Origin: Clostridioides difficile
Lineage (GTDB): Bacteria; Bacillota; Clostridia; Peptostreptococcales; Peptostreptococcaceae
Direction: 5' to 3'
NCBI RefSeq assembly: GCF_001299635.1
Contig: NZ_JRHN01000053.1
Location: 1 to 64,000 of the forward strand
DNA: 64,000 nucleotides
Shown: piece after piece, positions 25,146 to 31,586 of the stretch
How positions within the stretch are numbered: the stretch's first letter is position 1
Layout: each line of letters starts with the position of its first letter
Made by a program: the position numbers and the translations under genes
The notes under the pieces: generated by a model
Databases searched by the model: none
What the model saw: only the letters and a program-made list of their open reading frames with translations
What the model was told of the DNA's origin: nothing

Positions 25146-25829
25146 TTATTCAGTTTCATCTTTTTTATCTCTCGTTTCTATTCCTTTAATTTTTTCATTT
25201 GGAATAACATCATAATACAAACGCTCTATTAATTTTGGTTTAGAAATCATATCTTCAACTATTAAATTCATCAATTCAAATAAATTTAAAGCTACTTTAT
25301 TGTCATCATCTAAATCAATTGTACCAGGATGAACAGCTTCATTCCCAACTACTCTTATTATATCTAATACTTTTTGTATGTTTGAATTTAATCCTTTTTT
25401 TACAAGATTAGCAATATCATTGTTTATATTTTTGCCGCTTTCTCCAAGTTCCTTGCATAAATACTGCAATGCCAATCTCAATAAAGCAGCAGATGCCTTT
25501 GGTGATTTTGAGTAAACACTTCTAGCTTCTTCATAAATCAACTTTACTTGTTCTGGCATATCTTCAGTTGGTGCTACTATAGTAGATTCTTCAGGTAATA
25601 ACATTATATCATTATACCACAGATGAATATTGCAACAATTTTGGCAGGTTGAAACACCTAAACTTGATTTTTCTTCATTACACACATTTGATGTTGTATT
25701 TTTTAAAATATATTTCTTATCATACTTGTAATAATACACTTCATATCTATCCCATTTTTGATAAGCTACTACTCCACAAACTGGACATTTAAAAGTTTCC
25801 CCACCATACTTTGGTTCTTTACATTCCAT
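25146..25829 (-). CDS. Zinc-finger and DUF4145-domain protein (cargo)
   Basis: 227 residues from ATG 25827-25829; a TTG two codons upstream also has the AGGAGG site in range. Residues about 5-75 contain FKCPVCGVVAYQKWDR and later CQNCCNIHLWYN, a zinc-binding start. Residues about 95-215 match DUF4145: EARSVYSKSPKASAALLRLA, LQYLCKELGES, then VGNEAVHPG. DUF4145 occurs in restriction-modification-linked and other defence-associated proteins, but has no settled function. It has a terminator on each side and lies outside the usual packaging order, as expected of a moron. Confidence 0.75.
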   Translation of the reverse strand: MECKEPKYGGETFKCPVCGVVAYQKWDRYEVYYYKYDKKYILKNTTSNVCNEEKSSLGVSTCQNCCNIHLWYNDIMLLPEESTIVAPTEDMPEQVKLIYEEARSVYSKSPKASAALLRLALQYLCKELGESGKNINNDIANLVKKGLNSNIQKVLDIIRVVGNEAVHPGTIDLDDDNKVALNLFELMNLIVEDMISKPKLIERLYYDVIPNEKIKGIETRDKKDETE

Positions 25830-25907
25830 AATCAATACATCCTCCTCAATAAATTATTATATTCTACAACATTAAATAAAAACCTTTATAATTTTGCAAA
25901 ATATTTA

Positions 25908-25939
25908 AAAAAACTAAGTTTCAGTAAACTTAGTTTTTT
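25908..25939. terminator. Strong bidirectional terminator
   Basis: AAAAAACTAAGTTT and AAACTTAGTTTTTT form a perfect 14-bp stem with a 4-nt loop. On the minus strand it lies just after the two tRNA-like elements and just before the DUF4145 gene, so it would end a short non-coding transcript. Confidence 0.85.
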
Positions 25940-25964
25940 AGGGAGATACATATTATTTAAGGGA

Positions 25965-26034
25965 GCAAGTTCTAGGAATCGAACCTAGATTAAACCACTA
26001 CTTGCATGGTGAGTGAGGTTACCAAGCCCCACTC
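25965..26034 (-). ncRNA. tRNA-like RNA element 1 (hairpin plus T-arm minihelix)
   Basis: Read on the minus strand: an 8-bp hairpin (GAGTGGGG, loop CTTGGTAA, CCTCACTC), the spacer ACCAT, then GCAAGTA, a D-loop-like AGTGGTTTAAT-type strand, a T-arm CTAGG-TTCGATT-CCTAG and the closing AACTTGC. The last seven bases pair with GCAAGTA (6 of 7), giving the acceptor plus T-arm half of a tRNA. The loop fits the TTCRANY rule of T-loops. There is no normal anticodon arm in phase with an acceptor stem and no CCA. A 5-bp arm ACCAT/GTGGT is an alternative fold. Confidence 0.45.
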
Positions 26035-26121
26035 TTTTTAGACCTCTGAATTAAGATACAAAATTATATAAAATTTCGTTCTCAATTTCTCTACTTTTTA
26101 GTGTATCCGTTAGATTAATTT

Positions 26122-26206
26122 GAACATAGTTAGAATTGAACTAACAACATCCTCATGCCCTGCCTAGTCTGTTCATAGTGACTAGGGCAATCCCTTAACC
26201 CTAGCC
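26122..26206 (-). ncRNA. tRNA-like RNA element 2 (paralogue of element 1)
   Basis: The same order as element 1: an 8-bp hairpin (GGCTAGGG, 11-nt loop, CCCTAGTC), the spacer ACTAT, GAACAGA, a 22-nt insert, a T-arm GTTAG-TTCAATT-CTAAC and the closing TATGTTC, which pairs with GAACAGA in 6 of 7 positions. Spacer length and T-loop rule are the same as in element 1. A competing hairpin CTAGTC/GACTAG is possible. Both lie on one strand, ahead of a strong terminator. Confidence 0.42.
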
Positions 26207-26310
26207 AATTATTTAATTTTGAGAGGGAAATATTTCATTTCCACAATACTATTATCTCATGTCTAAAACAAAAAAACCTGCACATTTTCAGCACTCAAAA
26301 GTGGCTATAG

Positions 26311-26817
26311 TTAATTTAGTTTGTAATCTAACAATTCAAAAAGTGGCTCCTGTTCTATTAATGCTTTCTTTCCAAATAATGCTATTGATATTGAACTTAT
26401 TGCTTGACCAGCTCTTATACTTAGTTGTCTTTCTTCTAAATGTACAATATCAACTATTTCCTGCCACATTAAGCCATCTATATACTTAAGTTCAATAATT
26501 TGCTTGTGTATAGGTTTTAAGTTCCTTATAGCTAAATCTATGGTAGATTTAATTATTTCTGACTCATATAACTCTATTTCTTTTTCTGTTATTAAGTCTG
26601 ATACATTAACAATAGCATCCTCAATCATATTACTAGTTTTGTTTGTTTTTCCTGTTTTGACACTATCATAACTTATAGCTTTTGTTAAATCTCCAACAGA
26701 ATTTTCTTTCAACATTTGTATTTCATTTTTTAATTTTATTATATTTGCATTTAATTGTTTATAATTAGAAAGTTGTTTCTTAGTTGCATTAAAAAACTCT
26801 TTTTTAGTTTTAGACAT
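26311..26817 (-). CDS. ArpU/RinA-like late transcription activator
   Basis: 168 residues from ATG 26815-26817 (AGGAG site nine bases away; a GTG two codons upstream also possible). The N-terminal 90 residues are a coiled coil. The C-terminal part reads NLKPIHKQIIELKYIDGLMW then EIVDIVHLEERQLSIRAGQA, a sigma-70 region-4-like HTH. This is the plan of ArpU-type phage late regulators, which sit right before the packaging genes. It has a clear own promoter. It likely turns on the late operon. Confidence 0.8.
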   Translation of the reverse strand: MSKTKKEFFNATKKQLSNYKQLNANIIKLKNEIQMLKENSVGDLTKAISYDSVKTGKTNKTSNMIEDAIVNVSDLITEKEIELYESEIIKSTIDLAIRNLKPIHKQIIELKYIDGLMWQEIVDIVHLEERQLSIRAGQAISSISIALFGKKALIEQEPLFELLDYKLN

Positions 26818-26858
26818 ACTCACACACTCCTATCAATTATTTATGTTATAATAATATT

Positions 26859-26887
26859 TGTATATAAAAGTTTTATATTTTTGACAA
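26859..26887 (-). promoter_or_regulatory. Sigma-A-type promoter of the ArpU-like gene
   Basis: On the minus strand TTGTCA (26882-26887) and TATACA (26859-26864) are 17 bases apart, about 40 bases ahead of the start codon. It lies inside the gap after the RNase H-like gene. Confidence 0.65.
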
Positions 26888-26923
26888 GTAGGAGCGTGAA
26901 GTAATGCTCCTTTTTTCTTTTTG

Positions 26924-27535
26924 TTAACAATATCTATAAGCATTATATATAGCTAAGTATTTAGCTCGACCATACATAGCATCATTAGAGCAATTATCTA
27001 TATGTTTAAAACTTACATCTACATAATCTTTAATATTTTCTTCATAATAGTTAACATATATTTCTTCTATTTCATTTTCAGCTTTTCTACTTTTGTTTAT
27101 TAAGCTAGATATACCTTCAAAGTTGTAAACTATTATCAACTTTTTTACTTCCATTTCTTTTATTTCTCTCATAGCTATTATTGCTGCTTTTATTTCACCT
27201 GCTATATCTTTTAATAATAATGCTGCTTTATTTCCTCCATTCTCCCATTCTTCATAAACCATTCCATTAGGTCTACATATAGCAACTCCACAACCATATT
27301 TATTCAATTTTTCTGAATAACTTCCACTTATGTATGCTATCATGGTGTCTTTGTCTTGTTTTATATCCTCTAACCCTAAATTATCACCTTCTAGATATAG
27401 TTTTGCTTGTTTTAATGAGTAAAATCCTTTATATTCTGCACATGAATAAACTCTCACTTGTTTGTATGCTTCATCCCAATTATCGTATATTCCAGTTTTA
27501 TGACCTTTTCTAACAGCATAATATTTACTAGTCAT
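26924..27535 (-). CDS. RNase H-like protein with viroplasmin domain, catalytic residues altered
   Basis: 203 residues. Residues 4-48 are the caulimovirus viroplasmin/RNase H1 N-terminal domain (YYAVRKGHKTGIYDNW, GFYSLKQAKLYL), which binds RNA-DNA hybrids. Residues 65-200 have the RNase H fold. The usual first Asp in YVDGS is Ser70 (YISGS). Glu114 is kept in AGEIKAA. The usual Asp of the YDYEG motif is Asn138 (YNFEG), and the Asp of the ADxLAK motif is Tyr188. So three of four metal ligands look lost. It may bind hybrids without cutting, or act by other residues. It sits among recombination genes. Confidence 0.75.
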   Translation of the reverse strand: MTSKYYAVRKGHKTGIYDNWDEAYKQVRVYSCAEYKGFYSLKQAKLYLEGDNLGLEDIKQDKDTMIAYISGSYSEKLNKYGCGVAICRPNGMVYEEWENGGNKAALLLKDIAGEIKAAIIAMREIKEMEVKKLIIVYNFEGISSLINKSRKAENEIEEIYVNYYEENIKDYVDVSFKHIDNCSNDAMYGRAKYLAIYNAYRYC

Positions 27536-27550
27536 TTTATTTAATCCTCC

Positions 27551-27958
27551 TTAAGTAACATCTTCCAATTCAACTTCAACTCTTGGCTTATCACTATAAT
27601 ATTTACTAGCCACTACCTCAACTATCTGTGTATCATCCTTATACGCTATCTCATTAAGTGCATCAGCCACAATCTTAACAACATTATCAATATCGGGTTT
27701 TTTGCTAGGTCTTAACACATTATTTCTTTTCTGTTCTTTAACTTTTTTACTGTTACTTTTAGCTATAGAATAATAGCATCTTAAAGTCATTTTTATATAA
27801 CCTTCAAAGTAATATTTAACTTTAAATTGATATAGCCACTTTATAAGATTCTCATAATCTTTAGTTTTCTGTGGAGTATGAGTTCTTTTAGTAGCCGAAT
27901 TAAATCTTGGTCTCTCTTTGCCAACTGGCTCTCCATCTATTACAAGAAAAACTCTCAT
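27551..27958 (-). CDS. rusA: RusA-family Holliday junction resolvase
   Basis: 135 residues. The start MRVFLVIDGEPVGKERPRFN and the KKPDIDNVVKIVADALNEIA block, followed by YKDDTQIVEV, are the RusA signature, with the D-x-D-N and D-D aspartates that hold the metal. It resolves four-way junctions made during phage recombination and before packaging. Together with YqaJ and RecT it forms a recombination set. Confidence 0.92.
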   Translation of the reverse strand: MRVFLVIDGEPVGKERPRFNSATKRTHTPQKTKDYENLIKWLYQFKVKYYFEGYIKMTLRCYYSIAKSNSKKVKEQKRNNVLRPSKKPDIDNVVKIVADALNEIAYKDDTQIVEVVASKYYSDKPRVEVELEDVT

Positions 27959-27975
27959 TACTTCTCCTTAAATTT

Positions 27976-28191
27976 TTATTTTATTCCCAGCTCAACATAC
28001 CCATTTCCCAATTTAATAAGATACTCAATCTCTTTGTTTACCTCAATTCCTGTAAATTTTTTATCTTTAAATGACTGTAGTATAACTGTATCTCCTGCTT
28101 TAAAATCTACTGTATACTCTACTTCAATTTGTTTTTTATTCTTAATTACATCTTTAAAAGTACTAGAAGCTATCTGTAATTCATGTATCAT
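27976..28191 (-). CDS. Hypothetical small early phage protein
   Basis: 71 residues, beta-rich and basic (FKDVIKNKKQIEVEYTVDFK, then GDTVILQSFKDKKF and KLGNGYVELGI). No motif or family is recognised. It lies between RusA and a 61-residue gene in a tightly packed early operon. Confidence 0.55.
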   Translation of the reverse strand: MIHELQIASSTFKDVIKNKKQIEVEYTVDFKAGDTVILQSFKDKKFTGIEVNKEIEYLIKLGNGYVELGIK

Positions 28192-28213
28192 AAGCTCACA
28201 CCCTTTAAAAGTT

Positions 28214-28399
28214 TTAGTCTATTTCAATTTCTACTATAGTTCTACTTAAAAGCTTTACATTATAATTTTCTTTTATATTTTCCTCATCTTTTTTAAAAGC
28301 TCTTGCTTCTTCTAAATCAGTAAATATAGAGCTATATACTTCTCCTTTTTCCCACTCTCTTGTTGTCTGCCAAGTTACTTTAAATTCTGTAATAACCAT
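28214..28399 (-). CDS. Hypothetical small early phage protein
   Basis: 61 residues reading VITEFKVTWQTTREWEKGEV then FTDLEEARAFKKDEENIKEN, a beta-alpha-beta pattern like small phage proteins that contact host factors. No family can be named. Confidence 0.5.
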   Translation of the reverse strand: MVITEFKVTWQTTREWEKGEVYSSIFTDLEEARAFKKDEENIKENYNVKLLSRTIVEIEID

Positions 28400-28477
28400 A
28401 TCGACGACTCCTTTTATAAGTCAAAGTAAGTCTATAACATTCTAGTTTCATTCACAAACTTACCTTGACTATTTATT

Positions 28478-28657
28478 TTATTTTCTTAATTCCTTATAGT
28501 TTTCTTGACATATTTTATCCATATTTTCTTTGTATCTGCACCCTATGCACACATTACAAGTTATAAGCTTATTACTAATTACAAAGTCATAATTGGCACA
28601 TCTTTCATCACATTTTTTATGAAGTATTCTTTTTTTTAATTTGATTCTTTTATTCAT
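28478..28657 (-). CDS. Small cysteine-rich early protein
   Basis: 59 residues. ATG 28655-28657 has a GGGAGGG site. After a basic start (NKRIKLKKRILHKKC) come C-x3-C, then CNVCIGCRY (C-x2-C-x2-C) and a last C near residue 51. The pattern suggests a metal site, and it resembles the cysteine-rich ends of other small early genes in this phage. Function unknown. Confidence 0.55.
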   Translation of the reverse strand: MNKRIKLKKRILHKKCDERCANYDFVISNKLITCNVCIGCRYKENMDKICQENYKELRK

Positions 28658-28659
28658 AT

Positions 28660-28956
28660 TTAACCCTCCCTTAGCTTTTCAATGACTCTAATAGCAAACT
28701 CTAACCCATCTATTTCTATATAAAACTTTTCCATCTTGTTATAATATCTATTTTTTATTCTATAAAAACTTTGAATAGATTCTTCTTTTTCTTTTATCTT
28801 TACTATGTGTAAACTTGCGTCACATTTAATTTCATCTCTTAAATTTTTTATTGCATTTCCTACTCTTTCAATTTCTATTTTTCTTCTATTAGCTCGTCTT
28901 TCTAATATGTTCTTTCTCTCATTTAATATTTCTAGTAATTTATCTTCATCAATCAT
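28660..28956 (-). CDS. Hypothetical coiled-coil protein
   Basis: 98 residues, almost wholly helical with heptads (LLEILNERKNILERRANRRK, then IKNLRDEIKCDASLHIVKIK and KMEKFYIEIDGLEFAIRVIE). Such short coiled-coil genes are common in phage early operons. No further call is possible. Its end is two bases from the next gene's ATG. Confidence 0.55.
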   Translation of the reverse strand: MIDEDKLLEILNERKNILERRANRRKIEIERVGNAIKNLRDEIKCDASLHIVKIKEKEESIQSFYRIKNRYYNKMEKFYIEIDGLEFAIRVIEKLREG

Positions 28957-28986
28957 TTATAACCTCTCCAAATTATTTAAATCTTC

Positions 28987-29340
28987 TCAATAAAAATCTA
29001 CACTTATTACATCTATCATATTGCAGTTTCTACATCTAAATTCTATAATGTCACTTGCTACATCAAATATTCCTATAGCTACATTTTTACTTCCACATTC
29101 ATTGCATGTTATATCAAACAATTTATCTTTATGTGTAATGTTTTTAAGTAAATATAGTTGTTCTCCTTCTAGCTCATATTTTTTTATGATGTTGTTAACT
29201 TCGTTTTTATCTAGTTCTCTTTTGTCTCTGTTGATTAAATATATATCCTCGCAATTAATACTTAGCCTTTTAGCCATATCAGATATACATTCTTCTTCTT
29301 CTTCTCTTATTTCTCTAAGAAGCTCTCCTAATTCAGTCAA
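28987..29340 (-). CDS. HTH and zinc-ribbon protein
   Basis: 117 residues. Residues 1-60 look like an XRE-type HTH (LGELLREIREEEEECISDMA, KRLSINCEDIYLINRDKREL). Residues 75-112 are a zinc ribbon with CNECGSKNVA and FRCRNCNMIDV. It could be a small phage regulator. The start overlaps the previous stop by four bases (ATGA type). Confidence 0.65.
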   Translation of the reverse strand: MTELGELLREIREEEEECISDMAKRLSINCEDIYLINRDKRELDKNEVNNIIKKYELEGEQLYLLKNITHKDKLFDITCNECGSKNVAIGIFDVASDIIEFRCRNCNMIDVISVDFY

Positions 29341-29504
29341 TGTTTACACACCTTCTCTAACCAATTCTCATATGCTATATCACAATCTTTACTTTCACAA
29401 TCTATCTTAGTGTTTTTGCAACTACCACAAATCTCTTTACTAAATCGCTGATAACTTTCTTTCTCTGTGATATTCTTTGACTCACACATTTCTTTATTAG
29501 TCAT
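29337..29504 (-). CDS. Small cysteine-rich protein with C-terminal WLE motif
   Basis: 55 residues from ATG 29502-29504 with an AGGAGTGA site; an earlier ATG at 29537 has no site. It contains ICGSCKNTKIDCESKDCDIA and YENWLEKVC. The same plan, C-x2-C, further cysteines, then (K/N)WLE, ends the proteins at 30092-30430 and 30430-30756. Likely a metal-binding early protein. Confidence 0.55.
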   Translation of the reverse strand: MTNKEMCESKNITEKESYQRFSKEICGSCKNTKIDCESKDCDIAYENWLEKVCKH

Positions 29505-29508
29505 AAAA

Positions 29509-29748
29509 TCACTCCTTGTACTCTCTAAATGATTCAACTACCATTTCAGTCTCTCCACAAGTATCTTCTACAAAGTCTATTTGTCTCCCATTAAACTCTT
29601 TTATATAATCTGCTATATCATATATTCTTTGACATTTATGCTCTATACAATGGCAAATGTCATTTATGCTTACTTCTTCTGGTATTTCAATTATAATTTC
29701 ATGTTCTAAAGTTACTTTTTCCTCAAACTTAATTTTATATTTTTTCAT
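29509..29748 (-). CDS. Hypothetical small early phage protein
   Basis: 79 residues from ATG 29746-29748, which has an AGGAGG site; an upstream in-frame ATG (29790) lacks one. It reads KKYKIKFEEKVTLEHEIIIE then ISINDICH-like (SINDICHCIEHKCQRIYDIA) and ends acidic. A beta-strand start with a central Cys/His stretch. No family recognised. Confidence 0.55.
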   Translation of the reverse strand: MKKYKIKFEEKVTLEHEIIIEIPEEVSINDICHCIEHKCQRIYDIADYIKEFNGRQIDFVEDTCGETEMVVESFREYKE

Positions 29749-29843
29749 TTTAAATCCTCCTTTATTTCGTTTTTGAGAGTCGCAAAACACTTCAACAGTA
29801 ATTTATATTAAGATACATTTTGAAACTCTCTAAACTGTTTTTG

Positions 29844-30092
29844 TTAGATATTTTCTATATATAAAAATCCTTTTAATCTTTCTATTTCTCTGTTTATTTC
29901 ATCATTCCAAATAGTTATAGCTCTATCTTTATTTAAAGAAGCAACATAACCACTACATTTGACATCAAGTCCACTTTTATTAATGGCTCTTAAAAATTGA
30001 CCATTCCTTCCTACTTTATATCTACCTTTTGTCTCCTCTAATATTTCAACTTCCTCTAACCCTTGTGAACTGCATATATAAATCTTATTCAT
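29844..30092 (-). CDS. Hypothetical small early phage protein
   Basis: 82 residues, beta-rich at first (KIYICSSQGLEEVEILEETK, GRYKVGRNGQFLRAINKSG) and helical at the end (NREIERLKGFLY). The start overlaps the preceding stop by one base. No family recognised. Confidence 0.5.
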   Translation of the reverse strand: MNKIYICSSQGLEEVEILEETKGRYKVGRNGQFLRAINKSGLDVKCSGYVASLNKDRAITIWNDEINREIERLKGFLYIENI

Positions 30093-30430
30093 TATTCTTC
30101 TACCTCACTTTCAAGCCATTTTTCGCATCCTTCAATACAACTAGTTGGATAATAGCAATCATTCTTATTTCCATAAATACAACAACTACACTCTGCATCA
30201 CATTTAAATAAAAACTCCATTAAACTTTCTTTATCCCTAGTTACTTTTTCAAAATTAGTCACTTTCTTTTTTGTTTTCTCTCCAGCAATTTTTTCATAAC
30301 AAGCTGGACACATATGCTTATCTATGTTAATCATTTCATTTTCAACATTCTTTTTATATAGCTCAATACATTCTAAATTATTTTCTTCAAATATGCTCTT
30401 GCAAAAGTCACACTGTATAACTTTGCTCAT
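30092..30430 (-). CDS. Zinc-finger early protein with C-terminal WLE motif
   Basis: 112 residues. The N-terminus holds CDFCKSIFEENNLEC and HMCPACYEKIAGE, a zinc-ribbon-like pair of CxxC motifs. The C-terminus reads CSCCIYGNKNDCYYPTSC and CEKWLESEVEE. That end closely matches the next gene upstream (CECCIYDCKIDD, KRWLEMGVEE), so the two share a module. Coupled by a one-base overlap. Confidence 0.6.
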   Translation of the reverse strand: MSKVIQCDFCKSIFEENNLECIELYKKNVENEMINIDKHMCPACYEKIAGEKTKKKVTNFEKVTRDKESLMEFLFKCDAECSCCIYGNKNDCYYPTSCIEGCEKWLESEVEE

Positions 30431-30756
30431 TATTCTTCTACCCCCATTTCAAGCCACCTTTTAATTCCAAACTCACAATCATATTCAATATCATCAATCT
30501 TACAGTCATAAATACAACATTCACACACCTGTTTATTATGTAAAAAATCTATCAGCCTATTAATAAATAGTGACTCCTTTTCTTGTAATTTCTCTTTAAG
30601 AGTTTTATTTTCTTCTCTTAACTCACTAATTTCATTAAAAACATCTAAAAGTAACTTTGAATCTATCTCATTATCTTCATTTGAAATTCTGTATTCATAA
30701 ATCCTACCAACCATAAAACTAGTTACTATTAATGTAATACTAGTTAAAATATTCAT
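30430..30756 (-). CDS. Membrane-anchored early protein with C-terminal cysteine/WLE motif
   Basis: 108 residues. Residues 2-18 are hydrophobic (NILTSITLIVTSFMVG) and suggest one membrane helix. Residues 35-65 are a coiled coil (LLLDVFNEISELREENKTLK). The end (VCECCIYDCKIDDIEYDCEF, IKRWLEMGVEE) is the same cysteine/WLE module as in its downstream neighbour. A membrane-bound, metal-binding early protein is the reading from sequence; function unknown. Confidence 0.6.
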   Translation of the reverse strand: MNILTSITLIVTSFMVGRIYEYRISNEDNEIDSKLLLDVFNEISELREENKTLKEKLQEKESLFINRLIDFLHNKQVCECCIYDCKIDDIEYDCEFGIKRWLEMGVEE

Positions 30757-30874
30757 TTTTCAACATCTCCTCATATTCTTCTCTAGCCTTGTCTATAGCG
30801 ATTAATATTTCCTCGCCATCATTATATAGCTCTTTTGCTCTTTTAATTGTGTATTCCGTTCTTGAAACTTCCAT
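30740..30874 (-). CDS. Small helical early protein
   Basis: 44 residues, MEVSRTEYTIKRAKELYNDG and then EEILIAIDKAREEYEEMLKN. Its ATG overlaps the stop of the upstream gene (TAATG) behind an AGGAGG site, and its end overlaps the next gene. This tight coupling supports a real gene. No family. Confidence 0.55.
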   Translation of the reverse strand: MEVSRTEYTIKRAKELYNDGEEILIAIDKAREEYEEMLKNEYFN

Positions 30875-31239
30875 TATTCCTCCTCAACATATTCAGCTCT
30901 CCACCCACTTCTAGTTTGACTTTTATTTCTTATTGCTTGATAAACTGACTGATGTTTTAATCTTAAAAAACATGCTGCACTATCTATAGAATTAAATATT
31001 TTTTCCTTGCCAGTTTTAGTATTAATCAGCTTTATTTTTGAACCTTTTTTTATCTTTTTTCTTTTTCTTTCAACATCAAACTCTATTAACATTTTTTCAG
31101 AAGTTGGAAATACAAGTTCTCCATCTTCTATTACTCCATAGATGCAGCAATATAATGCCATGTAACTTCTAAGTGTCAAATCATCTTCAAATATGTTATT
31201 TGCAACAGAACCACTAAAATATCTATCAACTTTAAACAT
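30874..31239 (-). CDS. Protein with NUMOD-like DNA-binding end
   Basis: 121 residues. The C-terminal 55 residues (IKLINTKTGKEKIFNSIDSA, ACFLRLKHQSVYQAIRNKSQ) look like a NUMOD-type module: a short strand pair followed by a helix-turn-helix, as found next to phage HNH endonucleases. The N-terminal part (RYFSGSVANNIFEDDLTLRS) is unlike an HNH domain and no nuclease motif is present. So it may be a stand-alone DNA-binding protein. Confidence 0.55.
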   Translation of the reverse strand: MFKVDRYFSGSVANNIFEDDLTLRSYMALYCCIYGVIEDGELVFPTSEKMLIEFDVERKRKKIKKGSKIKLINTKTGKEKIFNSIDSAACFLRLKHQSVYQAIRNKSQTRSGWRAEYVEEE

Positions 31240-31250
31240 TTTAATCCTCC

Positions 31251-31508
31251 TTATTCAATTGGCATTTCAAACACTTTTTCTTTGTAATACCTAACTCCAT
31301 CTTTATTAATAATGTCAAACTTAGTCCCTGCAATGATAGCCTCTTGTATTCTGTTTAATACTTCAATGGCTCTTCTTTCTGATTTATATTTTCCTATTTC
31401 TCTAAAGTTTGATTCCCCTTCAAATACTGCATATACTTGCTCTCTATTCACTTCAATTCTATTGACTTTCATTAAATCTAATCCATCTTGACTTCTAATT
31501 ATTATCAT
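31251..31508 (-). CDS. Hypothetical small early phage protein
   Basis: 85 residues. MIIIRSQDGLDLMKVNRIEV then VFEGESNFREIGKYKSERRA and IEVLNRIQEAI resemble small phage proteins with a beta-hairpin plus helix, often called hypothetical in clostridial phages. AGGAAT precedes the ATG. No function known. Confidence 0.55.
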   Translation of the reverse strand: MIIIRSQDGLDLMKVNRIEVNREQVYAVFEGESNFREIGKYKSERRAIEVLNRIQEAIIAGTKFDIINKDGVRYYKEKVFEMPIE

Positions 31509-31586
31509 TTCTATTCCTCCAATATATTTATTTTTATTTAACTTCTAGGAAGTAATATTGTATAATTACTCCCTAGATTATTTAAC

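Noticed and set aside
25965-26206. Two ordinary tRNA genes
   Set aside because: T-arms are good, but no acceptor stem pairs at the right distance with a D-arm and a U33-type anticodon loop; kept only as tRNA-like elements.
26889-26920. Terminator after the RNase H-like gene on the minus strand
   Set aside because: The AGGAGC/GCTCCT hairpin has its T run on the plus side only, where no gene ends.
30874-31239. HNH homing endonuclease
   Set aside because: Only a NUMOD-like end is present; no His-Asn-His pattern is seen.
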